DNA from: Bacillus sp. SJS
GTDB taxonomy: Bacteria; Bacillota; Bacilli; Bacillales; Bacillaceae
Assembly: GCF_000732485.2 (NCBI RefSeq)
Contig: NZ_JAQV02000001.1
Span: 1 to 60,422, forward strand
DNA: 60,422 nucleotides
Direction of reading: 5' to 3'
Positions 12,145 to 23,427 of the stretch are shown here, piece after piece; position 1 is the first letter of the stretch; each line of letters starts with the position of its first letter. The position numbers and the translations under genes are program-made. The notes beneath the pieces are model-generated. The model saw only the letters and a list, made by a program, of their open reading frames with translations. It was not told the origin of the DNA and ran no database searches.

Positions 12145-14196
<2,052 letters not shown>

Positions 14197-14221
14197 TTTT
14201 GACAAGCATACAATTTGTCGT

Positions 14222-14267
14222 AAGAGGTGTTCCACGTGTAACATTTTGGTGGAACGCCTCTTTTTTT
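14222..14267 (+). terminator. Terminator after metS
   Basis: Fourteen-base arms AAGAGGTGTTCCAC and GTGGAACGCCTCTT (one G-U type pair) followed by T7. Confidence 0.92.
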
Positions 14268-14359
14268 GTTTAGAATTGTTGATGAAAGAAGAGCTTTTTT
14301 GTTAAAAAAGGCAGAGAAGAGTATGATAAAAAAAGCAAGACAGAAAGGGGTATATAAAC

Positions 14360-15127
14360 ATGTTATTCGATACGCACGCACACTTAAACGCGGTACAGTA
14401 TAAAGAAGATCTTGAGGAAGTTATTGATCGGGCAAAAGCAGAAGGCGTTGAAAAAATTGTAGTGGTTGGATTTGACACAGATACCATCACGAGAGCAATG
14501 GAGCTGACAGATCAATATGATTTTATCTATGCAGCAGTCGGATGGCATCCTGTAGATGCGATTGATATGACGGATCAGGACCTTGAATGGATTAAGGAAC
14601 TTGCCTCCCACCCTAAAGTGGTAGCTATTGGGGAAATGGGTTTGGACTATCATTGGGACAAATCTCCAAAAGAAGTTCAAAAAGAAGTTTTCAGGAAGCA
14701 AATTGCATTAGCGAAAGAAGTAAAGCTCCCAATCATTATTCATAATCGTGATGCTACGGCAGATGTGGTTGAAATATTGAGAGAAGAAGGAGCAGAAGAG
14801 GTTGGCGGAATCATGCACTGTTTCACAGGAAGCGCAGAAGTTGCAAAAGAGTGTATGGATATGAATTTTTATATTTCGTTTGGAGGTCCCGTTACGTTTA
14901 AAAATGCAAAAAAACCGAAGGAAGTGGCTGCAGAGATTCCGCTGGACCGATTGCTGATCGAAACAGACTGTCCATATCTTACTCCTCATCCTTTCAGAGG
15001 AAAACGAAATGAACCGGGCTATGTGAAATATGTGGCTGAACAGATTGCGGAACTCAGAGGAATGACTTACGAAGAGGTAGCTCAGATTACCACCAAAAAT
15101 GCAAAAAAATGTTTCGGCATTTCCTGA
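14360..15127 (+). CDS. yabD: TatD family metal-dependent DNase
   Basis: 255-residue TIM-barrel hydrolase of the TatD family; members are metal-dependent exonucleases acting on DNA or RNA. Metal-binding motifs are visible: DTHAHL at residues 4-9, GEMGLDYHW near 90, IIHNRDA near 128, MHCFTG near 153 and ETDCPYL near 204. AGAAAGGGG lies upstream of the ATG. Its cellular substrate in Bacillus is not established. A hairpin TGACAG/CTGTCA overlaps its stop codon but has no T-run. Confidence 0.93.
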   Translation: MLFDTHAHLNAVQYKEDLEEVIDRAKAEGVEKIVVVGFDTDTITRAMELTDQYDFIYAAVGWHPVDAIDMTDQDLEWIKELASHPKVVAIGEMGLDYHWDKSPKEVQKEVFRKQIALAKEVKLPIIIHNRDATADVVEILREEGAEEVGGIMHCFTGSAEVAKECMDMNFYISFGGPVTFKNAKKPKEVAAEIPLDRLLIETDCPYLTPHPFRGKRNEPGYVKYVAEQIAELRGMTYEEVAQITTKNAKKCFGIS

Positions 15128-15304
15128 CAGAAATCCCTGTCAAATGGTGGGGAAGCTTGTCCGGCATGTCGTAAATGTAAAAAAGTTCTACCGTTTTGGG
15201 CCTGTGCATAGGATAACCTTGTCGACAAGTTTTCCTTCCCATTTCACTATTTTCTTAGCATAATAGGGACTGCGGCTAGAAAATATAGAAAAATGTGGTG
15301 AGGG

Positions 15305-15333
15305 TTGACAGTCTGAGTGATACTCTATATAAT
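15305..15333 (+). promoter_or_regulatory. Consensus sigma-A promoter of yabE
   Basis: TTGACA (15305-15310), 17-bp spacer, TATAAT (15328-15333), a perfect match to consensus. An inverted repeat GAGTGAT-N10-ATCACTC (15315-15338) overlaps the spacer and -10. Confidence 0.9.
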
Positions 15334-15363
15334 CACTCGGAGGATAAGGAGGCGTTTTTCATA

Positions 15364-16596
15364 GTGATAGAAAACTTGAAAAAGCTGTTTTCCGAAAAGA
15401 TGAGTAAAAATAAACTCATCCTCTCCGCTACTAGTTTGCTAGTAATGGGAACAGGCACTGCTTTCGGTACATATGAGGGAACGAAAGACGAAATTACTGT
15501 TTCTGTGAACGGAAATGAGGAGACGATTAGAACGCACGCAGACACCGTAGGAGATTTATTTTCAGAATTAGATATAGATGTGCGCGATCAAGACCAGCTT
15601 TCCCATTCGGAGAACACAAAATTAAACAGCACCATGAAAGTTGTCTACGAAGCAGCCAAACCGGTCAGGCTTTCAGACAACGGAAAAGATCAAACTCTGT
15701 GGACTACAGCTGATACTGTGGACGAAATGCTGAAAGAAGAAGGCATTAAATTATCCAGCCACGACAAGGTCAGTCCGTCCCCGGATACAAAGCTTACGGA
15801 TCAGCTATCCCTCTCAATTAACCGAGCTTTTCAGCTGTCCATGAATGTAGGCGGCAAAGAGAAAAAGGTTTGGACCACTTCGACTACGGTCGCTGACTTT
15901 TTAAAGAACCAGAAAATTAAACTCAATCCATCAGATAAAGTTGAGCCAAGATTAGAGGATACGTTGCAGGCAAACAGCGCTGTAACTGTAAAACGCGTAG
16001 AAAAAGTCACCGATGTAGTGGAAGAACCGCTTGATTTCGCTGTTGTGAAGAAAAACGACAGTAATTTAGAACGCGGAAAGCAAAACGTAGTTGAAGAAGG
16101 CGAACAAGGATCCAAGAAAGTCCACTTCGCAGTGGTGAAGGAAAACGGGAAGGTCATCTCCCGCAGGCTTGTGAAAGAGGAAACGGTTAAAGAGAGCAAG
16201 GACCGCATTGTGGCTATCGGCACAAAAGCCAAGAAAGCTGCAATAGTCTCAAAACCGGCTTCATCTGCACCCAGGGCAATTGCTTCCAGAAACAATGACT
16301 CGGTTTCGAAAGAAATGTATGTGACGTCTACTGCCTATACGGCAAGCTGCAGCGGATGTTCTGGACGTACGGCTACAGGCGTTAATTTGAAGGCAAATCC
16401 TAATGCTAAGGTAATTGCTGTTGACCCTGATGTCATCCCGCTTGGAACGAAAGTCTATGTTGAAGGCTATGGCTATGCTGTAGCAGCCGATACAGGTTCA
16501 GCGATTAACGGGAATAAGATTGATGTATTTTTCCCGGATCAATCTTCGGCAATCAAATGGGGCAGCAAACGGGTTAAAATTAAAATCCTCGACTAA
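15364..16596 (+). CDS. yabE: YabE-type cell-wall protein (DUF348, G5 and 3D domains)
   Basis: About 410 residues. An N-terminal membrane anchor or signal segment (LILSATSLLVMGTGTAFGTY) is followed by three ~55-residue DUF348 repeats, a G5 domain around residues 230-290, and a C-terminal 3D domain with the three aspartates in VDPDVIPLGTKVYVEG, AADTGSAI and GNKIDVFF. The layout matches resuscitation-promoting-factor-like muralytic proteins that remodel peptidoglycan outside the cell. GTG at 15364 is the start, since AAGGAGG is at 15346-15352; an in-frame start at 15295 precedes the promoter. Confidence 0.93.
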   Translation: MIENLKKLFSEKMSKNKLILSATSLLVMGTGTAFGTYEGTKDEITVSVNGNEETIRTHADTVGDLFSELDIDVRDQDQLSHSENTKLNSTMKVVYEAAKPVRLSDNGKDQTLWTTADTVDEMLKEEGIKLSSHDKVSPSPDTKLTDQLSLSINRAFQLSMNVGGKEKKVWTTSTTVADFLKNQKIKLNPSDKVEPRLEDTLQANSAVTVKRVEKVTDVVEEPLDFAVVKKNDSNLERGKQNVVEEGEQGSKKVHFAVVKENGKVISRRLVKEETVKESKDRIVAIGTKAKKAAIVSKPASSAPRAIASRNNDSVSKEMYVTSTAYTASCSGCSGRTATGVNLKANPNAKVIAVDPDVIPLGTKVYVEGYGYAVAADTGSAINGNKIDVFFPDQSSAIKWGSKRVKIKILD

Positions 16597-16633
16597 TACC
16601 TGCCTGCTTTTCTGGCCGACACAAAAAGATCGA

Positions 16634-16662
16634 ACAGAGGGATGATTCCCTCTGTTTTTTTA
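16634..16662 (+). terminator. Terminator after yabE
   Basis: ACAGAGGGA / TCCCTCTGT stem with a four-base loop and T7. Confidence 0.92.
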
Positions 16663-16748
16663 TGCCTTCTTCAGCGTGCACGAGAGGAATTCAAGTGTTA
16701 TTAAACGGAAGGTTTTTGGAAGGCTTATGTTTACGAAGAAACTTGCGT

Positions 16749-16754
16749 TATAAT
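16749..16754 (+). promoter_or_regulatory. Probable -10 of rnmV-ksgA
   Basis: Perfect TATAAT with only a weak -35 candidate (TTATGT at 16725-16730, 18-bp spacing). It lies 68 bases before rnmV. Confidence 0.5.
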
Positions 16755-16821
16755 AACGATATTCAGCTTTACTATTTAGACGAAATGAAATTTCTGAAAG
16801 TTTCATTAGTTGGAGGAAAAA

Positions 16822-18262
<1,441 letters not shown>

Positions 18263-18281
18263 GTCTGATCCATATTAGTTT

Positions 18282-18317
18282 AAAACCCCCGGATAGCGCG
18301 TAACGGGGGTTTTCTTT
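18282..18317 (+). terminator. Terminator after ksgA
   Basis: AAAACCCCCG / CGGGGGTTTT perfect 10-bp stem with a 12-base loop and a short T-rich tail. The repeat array starts 14 bases later. Confidence 0.85.
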
Positions 18318-18750
18318 GTTTCATGCCCTTCCACCGTCTCTCAGGGAGGACTGCACGATGCAGGTCAGTTCTGCGTTGCGGCAGGACGGCGCGCTTATAG
18401 CAGAACCTCCATACTAGAAGCCGCCTGCGCTTTTCTTGGTGTCCAGCTCCGGGCGCTGTGCCGCAGGGCCATTTCACCCCCTCGGTCGAGGCAAAGAACG
18501 CCTCTCGGTCGGGGGCTCCAATGTCCCAGTCGGCACGTGCAAGCGCCCTCCGCTTTTCTATGGTGTCCAGCTCCGGGCGCTAGCCCTTCGGCCGCTTCAC
18601 CGGTTCAGTCAAAGTCAAAGAGCGACTTTGCCAGTCCCGGCTCCATCGTCTCTCACAGAGGCCTGCACGATGAAGGCCCGTTCAGCGTTGCGACAGGACG
18701 TCGCGCATTTAGCTGAACAACATAACTTGGGCGCCCCTCGGTCGAGAGCT

Positions 18751-18840
18751 CCACCGTCTTTCACGGAGGCCTGCACGATGCAGGTCAGTTCTGCGTTGCG
18801 GCAGGACGCCGCGCTTTTAGCAGAACCTCCTTACTAGAAG
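18751..18840 (+). repeat. Repeat module A (reference copy A3)
   Basis: 90-bp module. Predicted pairs: CCGT/ACGG hairpin at the left; GGAGG (18765-18769) with CCTCC (18826-18830) as outer stem; CCTGCA-CGA-TGCAGG (18770-18784); TTCTGC (18789-18794) with GCAGAA (18820-18825); and GCGGC-AGGAC-GCCGC (18798-18812) inside it. The result is a compact branched fold. Copies A1, A4 and 33813-33902 are nearly identical; A2 differs but keeps both inner stems by paired changes. Confidence 0.8.
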
Positions 18841-18938
18841 CGCCCTGCGCTTTTCTTGGTGTCCAGCTCCGGGCGCTAGCCCTTCGGCCGCTTCACCGGT
18901 TCAGTCAAAGTCAAAAAGCGACTTTGACAGTCCCGGCT
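18841..18938 (+). repeat. Repeat module B (reference copy B3)
   Basis: 98-bp module. AGCGCCC (18839-18845) pairs with GGGCGCT (18871-18877) around the conserved GGTGTCCAGCTCC; next a small GCC-N4-GGC hairpin; then CAAAGTC (18906-18912) with GACTTTG (18920-18926) around an A-rich seven-base loop. In other copies the first stem is CCGCC/GGCGG and the last is GAGGC/GCCTC, so structure rather than sequence is kept. Confidence 0.8.
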
Positions 18939-19170
18939 CCACCGTCTCTCACGAAGGCCTGCACGATGCAGGTCAGTTCTGCGTTGCGGCAGGACGCCGC
19001 GCTTTTAGCAGAACCTCCTTACTAGAAGCCGCCTCCGCTTTTCTTGGTGTCCAGCTCCGGCGGCTAGCCCTTCGGCCGCTTCACCGGTTCAGTCAAAGTC
19101 AAAGAGCGACTTTGCCAGTCCCGGCTCCACCGTCTCTCAGGGCTGAGCAAGCCGCCTCCGCTTTTCTTTT

Positions 19171-19198
19171 CACAATTTCCTTTTTCATACATAGGCTA
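19171..19198 (+). promoter_or_regulatory. Sigma-K-type promoter of yabG
   Basis: CACA (19171-19174, MACM pattern) and CATAGGCTA (19190-19198, CATANNNTA), with 16 bp after the AC. yabG is sigma-K dependent in B. subtilis. The site begins five bases after the repeat array ends. Confidence 0.7.
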
Positions 19199-19252
19199 AA
19201 AAAGGATCCATATGCAGGTATGTTCCAAAATCCCCCGTTTTGGAGTGAGAAT

Positions 19253-20140
19253 ATGTCATTTACTATAGGAGATGTCGTTGCGCGCAAATCGTATCATTTG
19301 GATATGCTCTTTCGGGTTATAGATTTGAAGCAGGGGCAGAGCGGCGAGGTGATTGCAGTTCTTTATGGTGAGGAATTCCGTCTTATTGCGGATTCGCCTT
19401 GTTCCGATCTGGTGGTGATCAGTGATCGTGAACTCAATCAGCGCCATGTCCAGCAAAAAGAGAAGCTCGATCAATCGCTGTATCTTTTGGAACAGGATTA
19501 TCAGCTTTTGAAAGAAAAAAGGGAATATTATGCCACGGCTAGCTATAGTCATCAGGAGGATTTTTTTCACGTGCCCGGCAAGGTTCTTCATTTAGATGGA
19601 GATCCCGTTTATCTTCAGAAATGCCTTTCTTTGTACGAAAAAATAGGTGTACCTGTTCACGGTGTTCATTGCCTGGAAAAGGAGATGCCAGAGAAGGTTA
19701 CAGGGCTTCTGGCTCAATACCGTCCAGATATCCTGGTCATTACAGGCCATGATGCATATTCAAAGCATAAAGGAAGCATGAGTGATTTGGAGGCTTACAG
19801 GCATTCAAAGCATTTTGTGGAGGCTGTTTTGAATGCGAGAAGCCGGATTCCGAATCTGGATCAGCTTGTTATATTTGCAGGAGCCTGCCAATCCCATTTT
19901 GAATCGCTGATTCGGGCCGGGGCGAACTTTGCAAGCTCGCCATCCAGGGTGAATATTCATGCTCTTGATCCGGTTTATATTGTAGCCAAGATTAGTTTCA
20001 CACCGTTTATAGAGAGAATTAATGTGTGGGATGTCCTTCGCAATACGCTTACCCGTGAGAAGGGTCTGGGAGGCGTTGAGACAAAGGGAGTGCTTCGTAC
20101 AGGAATGCCCTACAAACGTATTCAAACTGTTCAGGAGTAG
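19253..20140 (+). CDS. yabG: Sporulation-specific protease YabG
   Basis: 295-residue cysteine-type protease made late in the mother cell; in B. subtilis it processes several coat proteins before transglutaminase cross-linking. The segments DILVITGHDAYSK and LVIFAGACQSHFESLIRAGANFASSP carry the likely catalytic His and Cys. The family N-terminus (IGDMVARKSY-like) fixes the start at ATG 19253 with TGGAGTGAG upstream; a longer frame would begin within the repeat array. Single gene with its own promoter and terminator. Confidence 0.95.
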   Translation: MSFTIGDVVARKSYHLDMLFRVIDLKQGQSGEVIAVLYGEEFRLIADSPCSDLVVISDRELNQRHVQQKEKLDQSLYLLEQDYQLLKEKREYYATASYSHQEDFFHVPGKVLHLDGDPVYLQKCLSLYEKIGVPVHGVHCLEKEMPEKVTGLLAQYRPDILVITGHDAYSKHKGSMSDLEAYRHSKHFVEAVLNARSRIPNLDQLVIFAGACQSHFESLIRAGANFASSPSRVNIHALDPVYIVAKISFTPFIERINVWDVLRNTLTREKGLGGVETKGVLRTGMPYKRIQTVQE

Positions 20141-20167
20141 GAGCCGCTTTTTTAGGCGGTTTTTTTG
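20141..20167 (+). terminator. Terminator after yabG
   Basis: GCCGC / GCGGT stem, T-rich loop, T7 tail. Confidence 0.8.
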
Positions 20168-20332
20168 TTTTCCATATTTCCGGCTAAAAGATCGGTGTAT
20201 CACTCAGCTCGATAGCATACCCAATCCCATATGTTTATATGAAAAGATAAAGTCAGAAAAAATTTACATAAAAGGGGATGCTTCGGTACATAATAGGTGC
20301 GAAGGTTAGAAAATATTGTAGAAATAATTTTG

Positions 20333-20361
20333 TTGACAATGTTGTTGAGCCTCTGTATAAT
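20333..20361 (+). promoter_or_regulatory. Strong sigma-A promoter of veg
   Basis: TTGACA (20333-20338), 17-bp spacer, TATAAT (20356-20361), with an A/T-rich upstream stretch that could act as an UP element. The veg promoter is known as very strong in B. subtilis. Confidence 0.92.
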
Positions 20362-20423
20362 TTAAATTTTGTTTGACTTTAGAGTGCTAAAGAGGTATAA
20401 TTGTCTACAGTGAGGTGGATGCA

Positions 20424-20693
20424 ATGGCGAAGACTTTAACCGATATCAAAAACGTGTTGGATTTGAATCTGGGCAAAAGATTGACATTGAAGGCAAATGG
20501 AGGACGCAGAAAGACCGTAGAGCGATCTGGGGTTCTGGCTGAGACCTATCCGTCCGTCTTTATCGTAGAATTGGATCAAGATGAGAATGCATTTGAAAGA
20601 GTTTCCTACAGCTATGCAGATGTTCTCACCGAAACTGTACAATTAACATTTTTTGAAGATGCATCAGGAGCATTAGCTATAAGCGGGCAGTAG
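20424..20693 (+). CDS. veg: Veg protein
   Basis: 89-residue protein of the Veg family (DUF1021), highly expressed in vegetative cells. In B. subtilis it stimulates biofilm gene expression by opposing SinR and may affect spore outgrowth. The block [21 protein letters not shown] and the downstream [12 protein letters not shown] are typical; the fold is a small beta barrel. ATG at 20424 matches the family start and has GAGGTGG upstream; GTG at 20415 overlaps that site. Confidence 0.95.
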   Translation: MAKTLTDIKNVLDLNLGKRLTLKANGGRRKTVERSGVLAETYPSVFIVELDQDENAFERVSYSYADVLTETVQLTFFEDASGALAISGQ

Positions 20694-20780
20694 ACATTTG
20701 TTTGCTGCTTTTTTCATGTCGAAAAACGGCGGCTTTTTTTATTTTACCGGTTTTCACCTTTTTTTACATATATTCAAGCT

Positions 20781-20809
20781 GCCTGTCTTCATTAAGTGTG
20801 CACATACTA
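20781..20809 (+). promoter_or_regulatory. Sigma-G-type promoter of sspF
   Basis: GCCTG (20781-20785) and CATACTA (20803-20809), 17-bp spacing. The -10 fits CATNHTA fully; the -35 matches GHATR at four of five positions. Confidence 0.6.
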
Positions 20810-20868
20810 AAAGGGTCCCGGCAAACTCGTCCCGGACACGTTAAAGCACACATGAGGGGGTTCGTTTC

Positions 20869-21051
20869 ATGGGCAGACGAAAAGGGATCATGACGGAAAG
20901 TTTTAAGTATGAGCTTGCAAAGGATTTAGGCTTTTACGATACCGTAATGAAAGAAGGCTGGGGCGGAATCCGCTCAAGGGATGCCGGCAATATGACAAAA
21001 AGAGCAGTTGAACTTGCTCAAGAGCATATGGCTTCTCACACTTCACGATAA
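20869..21051 (+). CDS. sspF: Small acid-soluble spore protein SspF
   Basis: 60-residue alpha/beta-type small acid-soluble protein that coats and protects spore DNA. The order [39 protein letters not shown] follows B. subtilis SspF closely. A GAGGGGG site lies 10 bases before the ATG. The sigma-G-type promoter upstream fits expression in the forespore. It has its own terminator. Confidence 0.95.
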   Translation: MGRRKGIMTESFKYELAKDLGFYDTVMKEGWGGIRSRDAGNMTKRAVELAQEHMASHTSR

Positions 21052-21055
21052 AGAA

Positions 21056-21086
21056 AGGGCAGTCTCTTCACGAGGCTGCTCTTTTT
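21056..21086 (+). terminator. Terminator after sspF
   Basis: GCAGTCTC / GAGGCTGC stem with a five-base loop and a T5 tail. Confidence 0.88.
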
Positions 21087-21175
21087 CGTTGTTTGGAAAT
21101 TCGGGAAAAGCAGGGTGCCTCGCACTTAGCAGAATTTCATTCGCTTGCACTATTGTTCTTATTCCCGGCACTTTT

Positions 21176-21184
21176 TGCTATGAT
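21176..21184 (+). promoter_or_regulatory. Extended -10 promoter of the alcohol dehydrogenase gene
   Basis: TGCTATGAT, a TGN extended -10. No clear -35 at normal spacing. Confidence 0.55.
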
Positions 21185-21217
21185 ACATTCATGATGATTT
21201 TTTAGGAGGAAGAGTAC

Positions 21218-22384
21218 GTGATTTCTTTTTTACAGCATAATCCAACAAAGCTTTGGTTTGGAGAAGGACAAATCCGTCAATTGAAGAGCGAGCTCGGAGG
21301 CACTGGCAAAAACGTGCTGATCGTATACGGCGGGGGAAGCATTAAAAAGAATGGTGTATATGATGCAGTTCTTAACGAATTACATAAAGCGGATGCACAT
21401 GTATTTGAACTGTCAGGAGTGGAACCGAATCCGCGTCTTACTACAGTAAAGGCAGGAATTGAGCTTTGCCGCAAAGAGGATATTGATTTGCTTTTGGCCG
21501 TTGGAGGCGGAAGTGTTATTGATTGTGTGAAGGCTATTTCCATTGGTGTTTATTATGAAGGGGACGTATGGGACGTCATATCGAGAAAAGGAGCACCGGA
21601 TCGGGCCCTTCCTTTCGGTACGGTTTTGACATTGGCAGCGACAGGATCGGAAATGAATAATATTTCCGTCATTACGGATTGGGAGAAAAATGAGAAGCGG
21701 GGCTGGGGAAGTCCGCTTGTATTCCCGCAATTCTCGATTTTGGATCCAACTTTTACTTTTTCCGTTCCGTGTGATCAAACGGTTTACGGAATCGTGGATA
21801 TCATGTCCCACGCACTAGAACAATATTTCCACCGAACAGAGAATACCCCAATGATTGACCGGTTTATTGAGTCGCTGCTGATTACGGTTATGGAAGCAGG
21901 AACGGAACTGGTTCAGGATCTTCATAATTTCAAACTGCGGGAGACGGTGATGTATGCCGGCACAACTGCATTCAATGAGACGCTGTCAAACGGGACAGAT
22001 GGCGGGGATTGGGGTTCGCATCAAATTGAACATGCCGTTTCAGCTGTCTATGATATTCCCCACGGAGGCGGGCTTGCGATTCTTTTTCCAAACTGGATGA
22101 GCTATTGTTCTGAAATTGATCCTTCCAGGATGAAAAAACTGGCGGTGAATGTGTTTAAGATTTCCCCTGAAGGAAAAAGTGAATTAGAGACGGCTAAAGA
22201 AGGTATTGCAGCGCTGAGAAGCTTTTGGAATTCAATTGGCGCACCAAGCAGACTGGCTGATTATGGCATTGATGATTCAAAGCTTGATCAGCTTGTTGAA
22301 AAATCATTCATGAAGGATGAAGTCGGAACCTATAAGGTCCTGAATAAACAGGATGTCAGGGAAATTCTTTTACGCAGCATGTAA
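21218..22384 (+). CDS. Iron-containing alcohol dehydrogenase (YugJ/YugK-like)
   Basis: 388-residue group III alcohol dehydrogenase, closest in my reading to the NADH-dependent butanol dehydrogenases YugJ and YugK. The cofactor-binding GGGS segments ([16 protein letters not shown]), [10 protein letters not shown] and the metal-binding [12 protein letters not shown] and [19 protein letters not shown] are intact. It should interconvert aldehydes and alcohols in the cytoplasm; the substrate is unknown. GTG start at 21218 with AGGAGGA upstream. B. subtilis has no gene between sspF and ispE, so this is a local insertion, although its base composition is not unusual. Confidence 0.92.
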   Translation: MISFLQHNPTKLWFGEGQIRQLKSELGGTGKNVLIVYGGGSIKKNGVYDAVLNELHKADAHVFELSGVEPNPRLTTVKAGIELCRKEDIDLLLAVGGGSVIDCVKAISIGVYYEGDVWDVISRKGAPDRALPFGTVLTLAATGSEMNNISVITDWEKNEKRGWGSPLVFPQFSILDPTFTFSVPCDQTVYGIVDIMSHALEQYFHRTENTPMIDRFIESLLITVMEAGTELVQDLHNFKLRETVMYAGTTAFNETLSNGTDGGDWGSHQIEHAVSAVYDIPHGGGLAILFPNWMSYCSEIDPSRMKKLAVNVFKISPEGKSELETAKEGIAALRSFWNSIGAPSRLADYGIDDSKLDQLVEKSFMKDEVGTYKVLNKQDVREILLRSM

Positions 22385-22449
22385 AAGCTCCCGAGGCTTG
22401 GCGTACATGAAAACCATGTCGAAAAACAGCAATATTTATCTTCTTTTTG

Positions 22450-22458
22450 TGGTACAAT
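22450..22458 (+). promoter_or_regulatory. Extended -10 promoter of ispE
   Basis: TGGTACAAT, a TGN extended -10, 41 bases before the ispE start. Confidence 0.5.
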
Positions 22459-22498
22459 GTGGATACAATTTCAGTTCGTTTTAGAAGCAGGTGAGAGT

Positions 22499-23371
22499 AT
22501 GCGAGTTCTAGAAAAAGCGCCGGCGAAGATTAATCTGTCGCTTGACGTTTTACATAAAAGAAAAGACGGGTTTCATGAAGTGGAAATGGTGATGACGACC
22601 ATTGATCTGGCAGACCGGATCGAGCTGATTGATATGGGGCCTAGAGGCGGCATATCCATCACCTCCCACAACCGGTTCGTTCCTGATGATCACCGGAACC
22701 TCGCTTATCAGGCCGCAAGTATATTGAAAGAACGCTTTGGCATTAAGCGGGGAGTGTCGATCGGGATTACCAAGGTCATTCCTGTAGCAGCAGGACTGGC
22801 AGGAGGCAGCAGTGATGCAGCAGCAGCTTTAAGAGGTCTGAACAGACTATGGAATCTGGGGCTGACTCTGGATGAACTGGCTGAAATCGGAGCGGAAATC
22901 GGCTCTGATGTATCCTTTTGCGTATACGGCGGAACAGCGGTTGCTACCGGACGCGGAGAAAAAATCCGCCACATTGAAGCACCTCCGCATTGCTGGGTGA
23001 TCCTGGCTAAGCCTACAGCAGGGGTATCAACTGCAGATGTTTACCGCGGTTTGAAGCTGGATGGCGTTAAGCATCCGCACACCGGCAGAATGGTAGGGGC
23101 TATTCAGGAAAAAAGCTATGAAGGCATTTGCGATAATCTTGGGAATGTTCTTGAATCCGTTACCCTGAAAATGCAGCCGGAAGTTGCGATGATTAAGGAT
23201 CAGATGAAACGGTTTGGCGCAGATGCTGTTTTGATGAGCGGAAGCGGGCCTACTGTGTTTGGTTTGGTTCAATATGAATCGAAGGTCCACCGGATTTACA
23301 ATGGGCTGAGAGGATTTTGCGATCAGGTATTTGCCGTAAGAATGCTTGGCGAGCGATGCGAACTTGATTAA
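22499..23371 (+). CDS. ispE: 4-diphosphocytidyl-2-C-methyl-D-erythritol kinase
   Basis: GHMP kinase of the MEP isoprenoid pathway; adds a phosphate to CDP-ME with ATP. Residues: [12 protein letters not shown] at the N-terminus, the ATP loop [15 protein letters not shown] near residue 95, and the C-terminal [10 protein letters not shown]. 290 residues. ATG at 22499 matches the family start; an in-frame ATG at 22457 overlaps the -10. It precedes purR by 56 bases. Confidence 0.96.
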   Translation: MRVLEKAPAKINLSLDVLHKRKDGFHEVEMVMTTIDLADRIELIDMGPRGGISITSHNRFVPDDHRNLAYQAASILKERFGIKRGVSIGITKVIPVAAGLAGGSSDAAAALRGLNRLWNLGLTLDELAEIGAEIGSDVSFCVYGGTAVATGRGEKIRHIEAPPHCWVILAKPTAGVSTADVYRGLKLDGVKHPHTGRMVGAIQEKSYEGICDNLGNVLESVTLKMQPEVAMIKDQMKRFGADAVLMSGSGPTVFGLVQYESKVHRIYNGLRGFCDQVFAVRMLGERCELD

Positions 23372-23401
23372 AGACGTATATTAAGATATATTATCTTTAA
23401 C

Positions 23402-23414
23402 AATATTCGGATTT
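23402..23414 (-). promoter_or_regulatory. Candidate PurBox upstream of purR
   Basis: The minus strand reads AAATCCGAATATT, one mismatch from the PurR site AWWWCCGAACWWT. It lies 14 bases before the purR start, which would fit autoregulation as in B. subtilis. Only a single box is seen. Confidence 0.4.
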
Positions 23415-23427
23415 TGGGGGTTATTCC

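Larger units (their letters stand above)
18331..19166 (+). repeat. Modular repeat array, locus 1
   Basis: About 840 bp of alternating modules between ksgA and yabG. Order: A1 (18331-18420), B1 (18421-18517), short a (18518-18543), B2 (18544-18642), A2 (18643-18730, diverged), B fragment (18731-18750), A3 (18751-18840), B3 (18841-18938), A4 (18939-19028), B4 (19029-19126), short a (19127-19151), B start (19152-19166). Long A modules are 90 bp, B modules 97-99 bp. Both fold into hairpins with paired base changes between copies. No transposase, terminal repeats or credible genes are present. GC content is visibly higher than in the neighbours. Confidence 0.9.

Noticed and set aside
18436-18837. 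Open frame of 133 residues in the repeat array
   Set aside because: It exists only because the GC-rich repeat modules lack stops; the same peptide repeats at 33699-33899 in step with the modules.
18331-19166. CRISPR array
   Set aside because: Units are 90-98 bp and contiguous, with no short repeat/unique spacer pattern and no cas genes nearby.
18331-19166. Insertion sequence or transposon
   Set aside because: No transposase frame, no terminal inverted repeats and no clear target-site duplication were seen.
20694-20725. Terminator between veg and sspF
   Set aside because: A T6 run is present near 20708 but I could not form a convincing stem before it.
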